Source of the DNA: Ruegeria aquimaris
GTDB taxonomy: Bacteria > Pseudomonadota > Alphaproteobacteria > Rhodobacterales > Rhodobacteraceae
Direction: 5' to 3'
Assembly (NCBI RefSeq): GCF_025751555.1
Contig: NZ_JAOWLB010000023.1
Span: forward strand, 1-64,000
Length of the DNA stretch: 64,000 nt
Shown: positions 9,992 to 20,500 of the stretch, one piece after another
Layout of the letters: every line of letters starts with the position of its first letter
Position numbering within the stretch: the first letter of the stretch is position 1
Translations under genes and position numbers: made by a program
Notes under the pieces: model-generated
Seen by the model: only the letters and a program-made list of their open reading frames with translations
Told to the model about the DNA's origin: nothing
Databases searched by the model: none

Positions 9992-12900
9992 ATGGCCGGT
10001 ACAACCAGTGTAACGCCAAGAACCACCAACACGACCCTGCGCGGGCTGGAAGGCGAGACCAAGTGGAGCACCAACTCGCTGACCTATGCCTTTGCCACCT
10101 CGGCGGACAGCGCTTCGGCCGAGGCCGAATTTGCGGCGGAAACCGGTGAGACGCTCAACTATCTCGATGCCAGCGACGCCAGCGAAAATGCGCAGCGGAT
10201 CGCGGTGGCGGATGCGTTCACCGCCTTTTCGCGGGTGGCGAACCTGACATTCTCGGTGGCCACGAATTTTGCCGATGCCGATTTCAAGATCGTGGGTGTC
10301 GACAATTTCGGGGCGGGCGGGCTATCGACCTTCCCGGGCACCAATGCCAAGGGCACATCGACCACCGATTTCGAAAGCTGGAACTTCTTCAACACCACCA
10401 GCTTCTGGACCACACATACCACCGAAACCGGCGCCGGCAGCTATATGGGCCGGGTGACGATGCACGAATTGCTGCACGGGCTGGGCATCGCGCATCCGCA
10501 TGATGACGGGCACGGGTCGACGGCGATCTCGATCAACCAGAGCCCGCGCTCGACCACCGACAACCCGCTCGACAACGAGCGCTATACCATCATGTCCTAC
10601 GAGCGGGGTGGCACCAATTCGAACTTCGCCCTGACCTATGGCCATGCCCTGACGCCAAGCGCCCTGGACATCGCGGTGCTGCAAGGACTCTATGGCGCCA
10701 ATACCTCGACCCATACCACCGATACCGCCTATAACCTGACCGACCGGGCCACCACCGCCTATGATGGCGACGGATCGGATGGCAGCGTGTCGATCGGGCG
10801 CGGCTTTTATTCGATCTGGGATGCCGGAGGGGATAGCGACTCGATCCGCTATGGCGGCGACCAGCGCACGGTGATCAACCTGAACGCAGCCACGCTGGAT
10901 CCGGCCGGAAATGCCGATATCAACGAGCTGATCCAGGGGATCAAGAAATCCCAGATCTATTCCGATCTGCCGACCGATTTCAAACTGGAATACCAGGGCG
11001 ACGCCACCCATGCAGCTTCGGCCTATTATGCCGGCGGCTTCTTCTCGCGGGTGTTCACCAATTCCACCACCGGCGATCTGGGCGGCTATTCCATCGCCAA
11101 TGGCGTGGTGATCGAGAATGCCGAGGGCGGCGCCAAGGGCGACCTGCTGGTCGGCAACACCGCCAACAACACGCTGGATGGCAAGGGCGGCAACGATGCG
11201 CTGTTCGGCTTCGACGGCAATGACACGCTCAAGGGCGGCGCCGGCGATGACGAGATGACCGGCGGCGATGGTGACGACCGGCTCGAAGGCGGCGAGGGCA
11301 CCGATGTGGCGATCTTCTCCGAGGCCTGCCGCAACTACGAGATCACCCGCGACGACGCGACCGGCGTGGTCACCATCCGCCATACGGATGGTTCGATGGT
11401 GGATGGCACCGACATCCTGGTCGGGGTCGAGACCGCACGGTTCACCGATGGCGAGATCGACCTGACCGCCGAGGAGATCTCGGATTGTCCGCCGCTCGAC
11501 TTCATCTTCCTGGTCGACCTGTCGGGCTCGTTCTCGGACGACCTGCCGAACTTCGTGAACTCGGCCAAGCAGATCGCGGCCGACCTGCGCGCCGAAAACC
11601 CCGATGTGCAGTTTGCGATCGCCTCCTTCGTCGACCGTCCGGTCAGCCCTTACGGCGGTTCCGGCGACTACCTCTACCGGGCCGAACTGGCGCTGACCGA
11701 TGATGTGTCCGCCTTTGAAGCGCGGCTGGACGGGCTGTCGACCTTCTTTGGCGGCGACACTCCCGAGGCACAGTGGGTGGGCCTATGGCGCGCCGCCAAC
11801 GGCGTTGGCCTCAGCCTGCGCGATGGCTCGTCGCGGGTGATCTACATGGCCACCGACGCACCGGCGCATTCCGCTGCGGATTATGGGCTGGACGAAAGCA
11901 CCATCCGCGCGTTCCTGGAAACCGAGGGGATCGATGTCGAAGGCTCCAGCCCGGCGGTCGCCCCAGAGACGGCCTCCGGCACGACAGCCGGGTCCGGCAG
12001 CGGCGAGGGGGACGAGCTTCCGGGCGAGGCCCCCGATGGGTATGACGGCGAAGGCGCTCCGCCCGAACTGGGCTCTTTCGAGGATCTGCTGATCTCGGCG
12101 GTGGGCGATGCGTTCCGGGATCTTTCGGCAATCCCGATCATCGGCACCACCGGAGGCACCGAAAGCACCTATCGCGAGGCGCTGTCCGGGCTGGGCAGCG
12201 AGGGTGTGGTCGTCACCACCACGCGCGACAGCCGCGACGTGGCTGATGCGGTACGCGCGGGCCTCGCCACCATCGGCGGGTCGGTCACCGAACTGGGCAC
12301 CGATACGGGCGAGGAACTGACCGGGACCGAAGGGGCCGACGTGATCCTGGGCCTGGGCGGCAATGACACCATTCTGGGGCTGGGCGGCAACGACAATCTC
12401 GACGGGTCTGCCGGCAATGACTCGATCCTGGGCGGGGATGGCGATGACATCCTCAGCGGTGGCTCGGGCGACGATATCCTGGACGGCGGCGCCGGCGACG
12501 ACACGCTTAACCCAGGATCGGGCACCGACCTGCTGCTGCCGGGCGAGGGCCGCGACCTGATCAGCGGGCCGGGCAGTTCGCTGACCGGCGACCGGGTGGG
12601 GCCGGGCTTTGGTCCCGAGGATGCGATCATCCTGCGCACCGAGACCCTGTTTGGCACGCCGTTCCGCGACTTCACCCCCGGCGGTACACCGGACGATCCG
12701 GGAACCACCGGCCTGCTGCTGGACCTCGACGACGACGGCTCGCAGGAATTCGGCCTGTTCTTCGACGGCGACCTGACCGGCGCCGGGCTCGAAGCGCGGC
12801 AGATGGGCACTGATATCGGCATCGGTATCTTCGACTTCACCGGCGGACCCGGCGATGACGTTCTGACCGGCAACCTGCTGGACAACGTGATCACCGGCGA

Positions 12901-13570
12901 TGCCGGGAACGACCGGCTGCTGGGCCTGGGTGGCAACGACACGTTGCGTGGCGGCGATGGCGCCGACACGCTGAACGGCGGCGACGGCGACGACCTGATC
13001 GAGGGCGGCGCCACCGAGGCCGACCTGCGGGATCAGATCTTTGCCGGGGCCGGCAATGACAGTGTCGACGGCGGCCATGGCAACGACCAGATCTTCGGCC
13101 AGGATGGCAATGACACCATTGCCGGCGGCTTCGGCGTTGACGAGCTGGAAGGCCAGAATGGCGATGACGTGATCACCGGTTCGGCGTTTTCCGATCTGGT
13201 GTTCGGCGGTGCCGGGGATGACTTTGTCAACGGCGGCTTTGGCCATGACCGGATCAATGGCGGACTTGGCGCCGACAAGTTCTTCCATGTCGGTGTCGAG
13301 GGGCACGGCTCGGACTGGGTGCAGGATTACAATTCGGCCGAAGGCGACGTGCTGCTGTTCGGCAACGCGTCCGCCACCCGCGACGATTTCCAGGTCAACT
13401 TTGCCCATACCGCGAATGCCGAAGGCGAGCGGTCCGGCGATGACGACGTGATGGAGGCCTTTGTCATCTACCGGCCCACCGAACAGATCATGTGGGCGCT
13501 GGTCGATGGTCAGGGGCAGAGCTCGATCAACCTCAAGATCGGCGGCGACGTGTTCGACCTCTTGGCCTGA
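9992..13570 (+). CDS. Serralysin-type metallopeptidase fused to integrin beta I-like and RTX domains
   Basis: 1192 residues. Residues about 20-245 are a metzincin peptidase: HELLHGLGIAH at 158-168 matches HExxHxxGxxH (zinc ligands H158, H162, H168; catalytic E159), with the Met-turn MSY at 201-203. An RTX block follows (about 390-440). Residues about 501-775 are a von Willebrand A fold with MIDAS motif DLSGS (509-513). They also carry features typical of integrin beta I-like domains: SFVD..V.PY, a P-E-acidic 'GGDTPEAQW' segment, ATDAPAH, and a late Y.EAL..L....VV...... region. More RTX blocks follow (about 780-850 and 955-1090). The last 154 residues are the shared module ending VFDLLA. AAAGGGGG before ATG 9992 supports the start. 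Probably secreted, possibly self-processing or matrix-cleaving. Confidence 0.88.
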   Translation: MAGTTSVTPRTTNTTLRGLEGETKWSTNSLTYAFATSADSASAEAEFAAETGETLNYLDASDASENAQRIAVADAFTAFSRVANLTFSVATNFADADFKIVGVDNFGAGGLSTFPGTNAKGTSTTDFESWNFFNTTSFWTTHTTETGAGSYMGRVTMHELLHGLGIAHPHDDGHGSTAISINQSPRSTTDNPLDNERYTIMSYERGGTNSNFALTYGHALTPSALDIAVLQGLYGANTSTHTTDTAYNLTDRATTAYDGDGSDGSVSIGRGFYSIWDAGGDSDSIRYGGDQRTVINLNAATLDPAGNADINELIQGIKKSQIYSDLPTDFKLEYQGDATHAASAYYAGGFFSRVFTNSTTGDLGGYSIANGVVIENAEGGAKGDLLVGNTANNTLDGKGGNDALFGFDGNDTLKGGAGDDEMTGGDGDDRLEGGEGTDVAIFSEACRNYEITRDDATGVVTIRHTDGSMVDGTDILVGVETARFTDGEIDLTAEEISDCPPLDFIFLVDLSGSFSDDLPNFVNSAKQIAADLRAENPDVQFAIASFVDRPVSPYGGSGDYLYRAELALTDDVSAFEARLDGLSTFFGGDTPEAQWVGLWRAANGVGLSLRDGSSRVIYMATDAPAHSAADYGLDESTIRAFLETEGIDVEGSSPAVAPETASGTTAGSGSGEGDELPGEAPDGYDGEGAPPELGSFEDLLISAVGDAFRDLSAIPIIGTTGGTESTYREALSGLGSEGVVVTTTRDSRDVADAVRAGLATIGGSVTELGTDTGEELTGTEGADVILGLGGNDTILGLGGNDNLDGSAGNDSILGGDGDDILSGGSGDDILDGGAGDDTLNPGSGTDLLLPGEGRDLISGPGSSLTGDRVGPGFGPEDAIILRTETLFGTPFRDFTPGGTPDDPGTTGLLLDLDDDGSQEFGLFFDGDLTGAGLEARQMGTDIGIGIFDFTGGPGDDVLTGNLLDNVITGDAGNDRLLGLGGNDTLRGGDGADTLNGGDGDDLIEGGATEADLRDQIFAGAGNDSVDGGHGNDQIFGQDGNDTIAGGFGVDELEGQNGDDVITGSAFSDLVFGGAGDDFVNGGFGHDRINGGLGADKFFHVGVEGHGSDWVQDYNSAEGDVLLFGNASATRDDFQVNFAHTANAEGERSGDDDVMEAFVIYRPTEQIMWALVDGQGQSSINLKIGGDVFDLLA

Positions 13571-13575
13571 TCCTT

Positions 13576-13609
13576 CCGGGGCGCGCCGGCGCAAACCCGC
13601 GCGCCCCGG
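13576..13609 (+). terminator. Strong hairpin after the peptidase gene
   Basis: CCGGGGCGCGC at 13576-13586 pairs over 11 bases with GCGCGCCCCGG at 13599-13609. It starts six bases after the stop codon. There is no T-run. Confidence 0.65.
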
Positions 13610-13640
13610 ATATACGCGCGGGGTTTCATCCCGTTCTGTG

Positions 13641-13660
13641 CCACCCGCTTTGTCGGGTGG
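13641..13660 (+). other. Small hairpin in the leader of the FG-GAP gene
   Basis: CCACCCG (13641-13647) and CGGGTGG (13654-13660) form a 7-bp stem with a 6-base loop, 55 bases upstream of the next ATG. It may be part of the termination region or a leader structure of the next messenger. Confidence 0.3.
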
Positions 13661-13715
13661 TACATTGATTTGAGAAGATCATTGGCGGCAATCACAACGG
13701 TGGGGGCGAAATTTC

Positions 13716-16331
13716 ATGGCAACCGGTTTTGCAGGAACGGTTTTTCTCGGCCCCGAGGGGCTGTCGCAATTCGGGCGCAAGGTCCGCTCGGTCGGAGACC
13801 TGAACAATGACGGCATCGCCGATCTGGCGATCGCGGCCCCGGCGGCGGGCAATGGCTATGCCGGGCCGGGGGACAGTGTCGATCAGGCCGGGATCGTCTA
13901 TGTGATCTACGGGCAGTCAGGCGATCTGGCCGCCAGTTATGATTTCGCCTTCGATGGCGGCCTGAGCCCGGATGGCACGTTCTTTTCGGTGATCGAAGGG
14001 GATCTGGCCAATGGCCGGCTGGGCGAGGCGCTGAATGCGGCCGGCGATATCGACGGCGACGGGATCGGCGATCTGGTGGTGGGCTCGGACCGCTATGGCG
14101 ATGGCGGCGCGGCGTTTGTGATCTTTGGCCAGGAAGGCGGGCTGGCGCCCCGCACGGTGACGGGCAGCCTCGATGCCGCGGTGGGAATAAGCCTGCCGGG
14201 TCCCACGGGCGCCCAGTTCGCGCTCGAGGCCGAGGGGATCGGCGATTTCAACGGCGACGGGCATGACGATCTCTACATCTCCAGCCAGAACGACAATCAG
14301 GTGATCATCCGCTTTGGCACCGGCAGCGGGCTGGGTGAGACGCTGATCTTTACCGGGACGGATGCGCGCGGCGCCCCGGTGGGCGATCTGAACGGCGACG
14401 GCTTGGGCGATATCGCGATCAAGGCGCAGGGCACCGGCGGCATGTCGGTGCTTTTTGGCAGCACCGGCTGGACCCCGGGAAGCATCGCGCTGGACGGGCT
14501 GAGCCTGACCGGCACGGACGGCTTTGTCTTCGACAGCGGCTCTCCCTGGGTGACCGAGGGGCTGGGGGACGTGAATGGCGACGGGCTGGGCGACATGCTG
14601 GTGCTGAACACCTCTGGTGAGGCGGCGCTGATCTTTGGCTCGGACAGCGGGTTTCCGACCAGTTTCGGTCCCGCCGACCTGGATGGCAGCAATGGCATGC
14701 GGCTCATCGGGGCGGGTGTCTCGTTCCAGATCGGCGGGGTGGGGGATATCAATGGCGACGGGATCCGCGATTTTGTCCTGGGCAGCCAGAACGGCGGCAC
14801 CGGTACCGCCTATATCGTGTTCGGGCAGAACACAGGCCACCCGGCCGAGCTGGACCTGAGCACGCTGAATGGAACCAACGGTTACCGGCTGCATGGGGTG
14901 AACTCCAATGACAACCTTGCCGGCGGGCAATTGGGAGATTTCAACAATGACGGGTTCGCCGACCTGATCGCAGGGGCGGCCCGGTTCGACAACCCGGGCG
15001 CGGCGGGTCGGACCCCGACCTTTGACGTGGGCGGCGCCTTCATCATCTACGGCGGCCCTGAAAGGCTGCGCGCCTTCGACGCGGCGGATGGCGTGACGGA
15101 CGGGCTTTTGTCTCTGTCGGAAATCGGCACCGTGATCGAGTTCGTTGAGCCTGATCCGGTGCCTATCGGCGGCGGCGGCACGGGCGGGGCCATCATCGGC
15201 ACGCCCGACAGCGACGAGCTCAATGGCACCGAAGGCGATGACCGGATCGAAGCCCGGGACGGCGATGACGTGATCTTTGCCAATGGTGGCAACGACCTGC
15301 TGCTGGGCGAGGCGGGGGTCGATACACTGCTGGGCGGCGAGGGCGACGACACGCTCGATGGCGGCGCCGGGAACGATGACATCTGGGGCGGGCGCGGCAC
15401 CGATACCGCCCGGTTCAATGTGGCCAGCACCGAGGTTTCCGGCGGATTGAGCGGCGCGGTCTTCACGCTGATCTCCTCCGAAGGCACCGACAGTGTGCGC
15501 GAGGTTGAGTTCTTTGAATTCACCGACCGCACACTGAGCCTCGTGGAGCTGCTGGATCTGGTGTCGGGCGGGGGCACCGGCCCGATCGAAGGCACGCCGG
15601 AGGCCGATGTCCTGACCGGCACGGCGGGTGACGACACCATCACCGGCCTCGACGGCAACGACCGGCTGTTGGGCGAGGCGGGCAATGACAGTCTCGATGG
15701 CGGCCTTGGCGCCGATACGCTCAACGGCGGCGATGGGAATGACACCATCCTCGGCGGCCCGTCCGAGGGCGATCTGCGTGACGTGATCTTTGCGGGCGAG
15801 GGCAACGACTCGGTCGATGCTGGTGCTGGCAATGACCAGATCTTCGGTCAGGGCGGCAATGACACCATCGCGGGCGGCTTTGGCGTCGACGAGATCCAGG
15901 GGCAGGACGGTGACGACGTCATCACCGGTTCTGCGTTCAGTGACCTCGTGTTCGGCGGCGCCGGGAATGACTTCGTCAATGGCGGTTTCGGGCATGACCG
16001 GATCAACGGCGGCACTGGCGCCGACAGGTTCTTCCATGTCGGCGTCGAAGGCCACGGCTCGGACTGGGTGCAGGATTACAATTCGGCCGAAGGGGACGTG
16101 CTGCTCTTTGGAAACGCGCTTGCCCGCGCCTCCGACTTCCAGGTGAACTTCGCGCACACGCAAAACGCCGAGGGCGAACGCGCGGGCGACGATGCGGTGC
16201 AGGAGGCTTTCGTGATCTATCGCCCCACCGGACAGATCATGTGGGCCTTGGTCGATGGCGCGGGGCAGGACAGCATCACCCTTCAGATCGGGTCGGATGC
16301 GGTTGGCATCACGGTCGATCTTCTGGCGTGA
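13716..16331 (+). CDS. Integrin-alpha-like FG-GAP propeller protein with RTX C-terminus
   Basis: 871 residues. Residues 1-450 carry seven FG-GAP-type calcium sites of form DxNxDGxxD, starting at D28, D111, D177, D224, D285, D344 and D408. Most are followed by a G-x-(V/I)-(V/I)-(Y/F)-G strand. Seven blades is the number in the integrin alpha-subunit propeller. RTX repeats occupy about 495-560 and 625-720, and the last 158 residues (15855-16331) are the shared C-terminal module, here ending GITVDLLA. GGGGGCG precedes the ATG. It lies directly downstream of the integrin beta I-like/peptidase gene but is separated by hairpins, so it is probably transcribed separately. Likely an extracellular calcium-dependent adhesion protein. 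Confidence 0.86.
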   Translation: MATGFAGTVFLGPEGLSQFGRKVRSVGDLNNDGIADLAIAAPAAGNGYAGPGDSVDQAGIVYVIYGQSGDLAASYDFAFDGGLSPDGTFFSVIEGDLANGRLGEALNAAGDIDGDGIGDLVVGSDRYGDGGAAFVIFGQEGGLAPRTVTGSLDAAVGISLPGPTGAQFALEAEGIGDFNGDGHDDLYISSQNDNQVIIRFGTGSGLGETLIFTGTDARGAPVGDLNGDGLGDIAIKAQGTGGMSVLFGSTGWTPGSIALDGLSLTGTDGFVFDSGSPWVTEGLGDVNGDGLGDMLVLNTSGEAALIFGSDSGFPTSFGPADLDGSNGMRLIGAGVSFQIGGVGDINGDGIRDFVLGSQNGGTGTAYIVFGQNTGHPAELDLSTLNGTNGYRLHGVNSNDNLAGGQLGDFNNDGFADLIAGAARFDNPGAAGRTPTFDVGGAFIIYGGPERLRAFDAADGVTDGLLSLSEIGTVIEFVEPDPVPIGGGGTGGAIIGTPDSDELNGTEGDDRIEARDGDDVIFANGGNDLLLGEAGVDTLLGGEGDDTLDGGAGNDDIWGGRGTDTARFNVASTEVSGGLSGAVFTLISSEGTDSVREVEFFEFTDRTLSLVELLDLVSGGGTGPIEGTPEADVLTGTAGDDTITGLDGNDRLLGEAGNDSLDGGLGADTLNGGDGNDTILGGPSEGDLRDVIFAGEGNDSVDAGAGNDQIFGQGGNDTIAGGFGVDEIQGQDGDDVITGSAFSDLVFGGAGNDFVNGGFGHDRINGGTGADRFFHVGVEGHGSDWVQDYNSAEGDVLLFGNALARASDFQVNFAHTQNAEGERAGDDAVQEAFVIYRPTGQIMWALVDGAGQDSITLQIGSDAVGITVDLLA

Positions 16332-16415
16332 TCCGGGAACGGCACGAGACAGTCGCGCCGCAAGGCGATCCGCAGGCCGGGATCTGTACGCCAAAACTCG
16401 CCGCGGGCTTGATCA

Positions 16416-17444
16416 TTGAACTGGCCCGCGGCTTCGCCTATGCACGGGGCAAGGGACCGTGCGCAGGATTTTCTCAAGGATTTTAAACGGAAAAACACCG
16501 CTCCGGGCTGTTGCAAACACCTGGTCGGGAGGGCCGGGTCCCTCTCGAACGCCGAAGAAGAGGACGACCAGTTGGGATTGAAAAACTTGTTCAGGCGGGG
16601 GTCCGGCCGACCCAGGATCGCGGTTGCCGCCATTTTCAAGAACGAAGGCCCCTATGTCCTGGAATGGGTGGCGCATTACCGGCTGCTGGGCTTTGACCGG
16701 ATCGTCATTGCAGACAACAATTCCACCGACGAGACGACCGATATCCTGAAGAAGCTGGATGCCGCCGGGATCGTCACGCATCTTCCCTTTCCCGGAGAAC
16801 CAGGAAAGCCACCCCAGATCTGGTCCTATCTCAGGATGTTCCTTGATCACGGCAAGAGCGTCGACTGGATGGTCTTTGTGGATGCCGACGAGTTCATCGA
16901 ACCGGTTCCCGGCACCCCGGCGCTGAGCGACTGGCTGACCACCCTGCCCGCCGATGTCGGCGCGGTCGCCCTGAACTGGAAAGTGCACGGATCGGCAGGG
17001 CGCAGGGAACCGGGCGAGGGGCTGGTGCAGGAACGGTTTCCGACGCGGGCGCGGGACGAACGGGGCATCAACGCGATCTTCAAATCCATATGCCGGTGCA
17101 CTGCGTTCAAGGACCCGGTCAATCCGCATCTGTTCAACCTCAAGCCCGGTTTTCGTTATGTCGACAGCGCCGGAAACGACCTGGTCCAGACAGAAAAACC
17201 CGGAGTGGCGGTCAAGCCGGTGTTCGGGTCGTTCTTCGTGCGCCATTACATCATCAAATCCGAAGAAGAATTCCGGACACGCAAAGCCCCGCGCGGCTTT
17301 GCGGACAAGCTTGACGCCGCGCGGGACATGGAATTCTTCAAGGCGGTGGATCACAACGAACTGTCCGACCCGGTCGACCCGCGCTGGGTGACCCGGGTAA
17401 AAGAGGAGATCGGTCAGCTTCAGAGCCGCATTTCCAGGTTCTGA
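16416..17444 (+). CDS. Glycosyltransferase family 2-like protein
   Basis: Up to 342 residues; the earliest start is TTG at 16416, ATG at 16440 and TTG at 16572 (after AGAGG) are alternatives. The conserved domain starts at about residue 67 (RIAVAAIFKNEGPYVLEW), the opening typical of the GT2-like Glyco_tranf_2_4 / DUF-type family. It continues with a nucleotide-binding ADNNSTDET and the metal-binding DxD in VDADEFIE. Such enzymes transfer a sugar from a nucleotide donor in the cytoplasm. It sits alone between two RTX genes, 84 bp after one and ahead of a strong terminator. It may act on the plasmid's polysaccharide or on a neighbouring secreted protein; the sequence does not decide. Confidence 0.8.
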   Translation: MNWPAASPMHGARDRAQDFLKDFKRKNTAPGCCKHLVGRAGSLSNAEEEDDQLGLKNLFRRGSGRPRIAVAAIFKNEGPYVLEWVAHYRLLGFDRIVIADNNSTDETTDILKKLDAAGIVTHLPFPGEPGKPPQIWSYLRMFLDHGKSVDWMVFVDADEFIEPVPGTPALSDWLTTLPADVGAVALNWKVHGSAGRREPGEGLVQERFPTRARDERGINAIFKSICRCTAFKDPVNPHLFNLKPGFRYVDSAGNDLVQTEKPGVAVKPVFGSFFVRHYIIKSEEEFRTRKAPRGFADKLDAARDMEFFKAVDHNELSDPVDPRWVTRVKEEIGQLQSRISRF

Positions 17445-17466
17445 TCATGGATTGCCGCCGCCGGGC

Positions 17467-17493
17467 AAAACAGACACCTTGTGTGTCTGTTTT
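17467..17493 (+). terminator. Rho-independent terminator after the glycosyltransferase
   Basis: AAAACAGACAC (17467-17477) pairs perfectly with GTGTCTGTTTT (17483-17493) around a 5-base loop, giving an 11-bp stem that ends in TTTT. A second T-run follows at about 17505. This is one of the two clearest terminators in the window. Confidence 0.85.
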
Positions 17494-17579
17494 CAATCAG
17501 CTTCATTTTTTGCCGGTTTGTTGACCCATTTCACATTAGACTGCCGGAAACCCGAAACCGACATTGATTGAGGATACAC

Positions 17580-20500
17580 ATGGCAACGTTCAACGGTGAC
17601 AATGGTAACAATGATCTTCTCGGCACCAACAATGACGATATCCTCAACGGTCTGGGCGGTAATGACACGCTGACCGGTCTGGCGGGAAACGATCTGCTCT
17701 CCGGGGGGGCTGGCAATGATTTCCTGGTCGGACGCGAAGGCAACGATACGCTCGATGGCGGCGCCGGAACCGACGAGGTTCTCTATTACCGCGAAACCGG
17801 TGCGAACGGGGTCAATGTCAACCTCGAAACCGGCGAGGCGACCGACACCCATGGCAACAGCGACCGGCTGATCGGGATCGAGCGGGTCTATGGCACCAGC
17901 CATAACGACGTGCTGACCGGGCGCAACAGCGCCGGCGACCTGCTGTCCGGGCGCACCGGCAATGACAGGATAGACGGGGGCGGCGGCAATGACACGCTGG
18001 TGGGCGGGGCGGGACGTGACTCGCTGATCGGCGGCAGCGGCAACGACATCGTGGCCTATTCGATGGAATCCGGCAGCAGTGGCGTGCGCGTCGATCTGCT
18101 GGCAGGCACGGCGACCGATACGTTTGGCAATACCGACACGCTCACCTCGATCGAATATGTGGTCGGAACCGACCGCAACGACATCCTGCTGGGAACAAAT
18201 GTCGATGGCGACCGCCTGTTCGGCGGCGGCGGCGATGACTTCATCGATGGCCGCGACGGCAACAACCTGATCTTTACCGGAGACGGCGACGATCAGGTCG
18301 TTGTCGGGACCACCCAGGTCGATGCCCGCGATACCGTGGTGATCGAAGGGCATGGCAACAAGGTGATCACGGGCACCGGTGCCACGGGCACCCGTTATGC
18401 CCATCACCTGGTCTTTGACAATGACAGCGGCGTCACCGTGAACCTCGCCACCGGCATCGCCACCGCCACCGGGATGCGGGTCGATTTTTCCGCCGCGCTG
18501 TTCTTTCTCGAGGTCAACGGCACCTCGTATGACGATCACCTGATCGGCGGCAACACGCGTCACGACTACCTCGAATGGCTGAGCGGCAACCGCGGCAACG
18601 ACACGATCGACGGCGGCGGCGGCAGCGGCAATACTGTCATCTACGATGACGAGGTCACGGTCGGATCCTTCAACCATGAGCTGGGACGGCAGGAATTCGG
18701 CAACCGCGGCGTGGTGGTCGACCTGGGCGCCGGCACCGCGACGGATACGTTCGGCGATACCGATACCCTGATCAATATCCATGATATCCGCGCCACCGGT
18801 TTTGGCGATCGGCTGGTCGGAAGCGCCGGCAACAACCGGTTCTGGGGCCTGGGTGGCAATGACACGATCGACGGCCGGGATGGCACCGACAGCGTGCATT
18901 ACAGCGATGACACGCTGGGGGGCGGGACGGCTGGCGTGGTGCTGAACCTGGCGACGGGGACCGCCACCGACGGTTACGGGGATACCGACCGGCTGATCAA
19001 CATCGAGGATGCGTTCGGCTCGGGCAGCAACGACAATTTCACCGGCAACGCGGTCAGCAACCGGCTCGAAGGCCTGGAAGGCGACGATACCCTGGATGGC
19101 GGTTTCGGCAATGACATCCTGCTGGGCGGGCTGGGCAATGACCATGTCATCGGCGGCGGCAATGATGACGAGATCTGGGGCAATGCGGGCAATGACACGC
19201 TGGATGGCGGCGCAGGCGCGGGCGATCTGGTGCAATATCGCGATGCCACGGCGGCAGTGACCATCAACCTGGAGACCGGCAGCGGCTCTGACGGGCTGGG
19301 CGGCACCGACACGATCCTGAACGTCGAGAACGTGCACGGTTCGGACCTGGGCGACCGCCTGACCGGCAATGGCATCATCAACCGGCTGTCCGGGTTCGAA
19401 GGGAATGACACGATCAGCGGCGGCGGCGGCAATGACATCCTGCTGGGCGGCAATGGCAGTGACAGCATCCTGGGCGGCGATGGCAATGACGAGATCTGGG
19501 GCGAGGCCGGCGCCGACACGATCGACGGCGGCGCCGGGTCGGGCGACCTGATCCGCTACCGCAACTCGGCCTCGGGGATCAGCGCCGACCTGCTGGCCGG
19601 TACGGTGCGGGACGGGTTTGGCGAGACCGACCGAGTGTCCAATGTCGAGCAGGTTCACGGCTCGGATTTCAACGATTTCCTGCAAGGATCGGACGCGGCC
19701 AACACCTTGCTGGGCTTTGAGGGCGCCGACACGCTGGCTGGCGGCGGCGGCGACGATGTGCTGTCGGGCGGCAATGGCGGCGACAGCTATGTCTTCTATG
19801 CCGGGGACAAGATCGACACGATCAACGACCTGGGCGCCAATGCGGGGGGCGACGACACCGTCTATATCATGAGTTACCGGTCCGAGAACGCCAACGTGGT
19901 GCTGGCCAACCCGACCGACCCCAACAACAAGGCGGTGGTGCTGAATTTCGGCAGCGACCGGGTGGTGATGGCCAATACACGGGACATCGGCGCCACCGGC
20001 GCGATCGAGCGGATCGTGTTCGGTGATGGCGAGGTCTGGAGCCAGGCGGATCTGGTGGCCCGAATCGGCCAGATCCTGATCCCGGCCTCGACCACGGCCA
20101 CCGGGGGCGGCGACTCGCTGAGTGGCACCCGGAACGCCGATACCATTTCGGGGCTGGGCGGCGCCGATATCATCACCGCGCTGGAAGGCAATGACAGCAT
20201 CGACGGCGGCACCGGCAACGACACGCTGCACGGCGGGGCGGGCGACGACACGCTCAAGGGCGGCAGCGGCAATGACCGGATGTCGGGCGGCGACGGCGCC
20301 GACAGGTTCATCGTCACCCTGGGCATGGGTCAGGACACGGTCACCGATTTCGACGGCGCTGTCGACCAGTTGGACCTGAGCGCGCTCAGCGCGGCCGAGC
20401 GCGCCGCCATCGTGATCTCGACCGATGGCGATGGCAACACGGTACACAGGCTGGGGGATGGCTCCTCGATCACCCTGGTGCCGACCCCGGTGAACCATGA

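Noticed and set aside
11130-13100. Short repeated units resembling a CRISPR array or satellite DNA in the RTX genes
   Set aside because: The repeats are 9-codon RTX units in frame with varied third positions, not equal repeats with unique spacers, and no cas genes are present.
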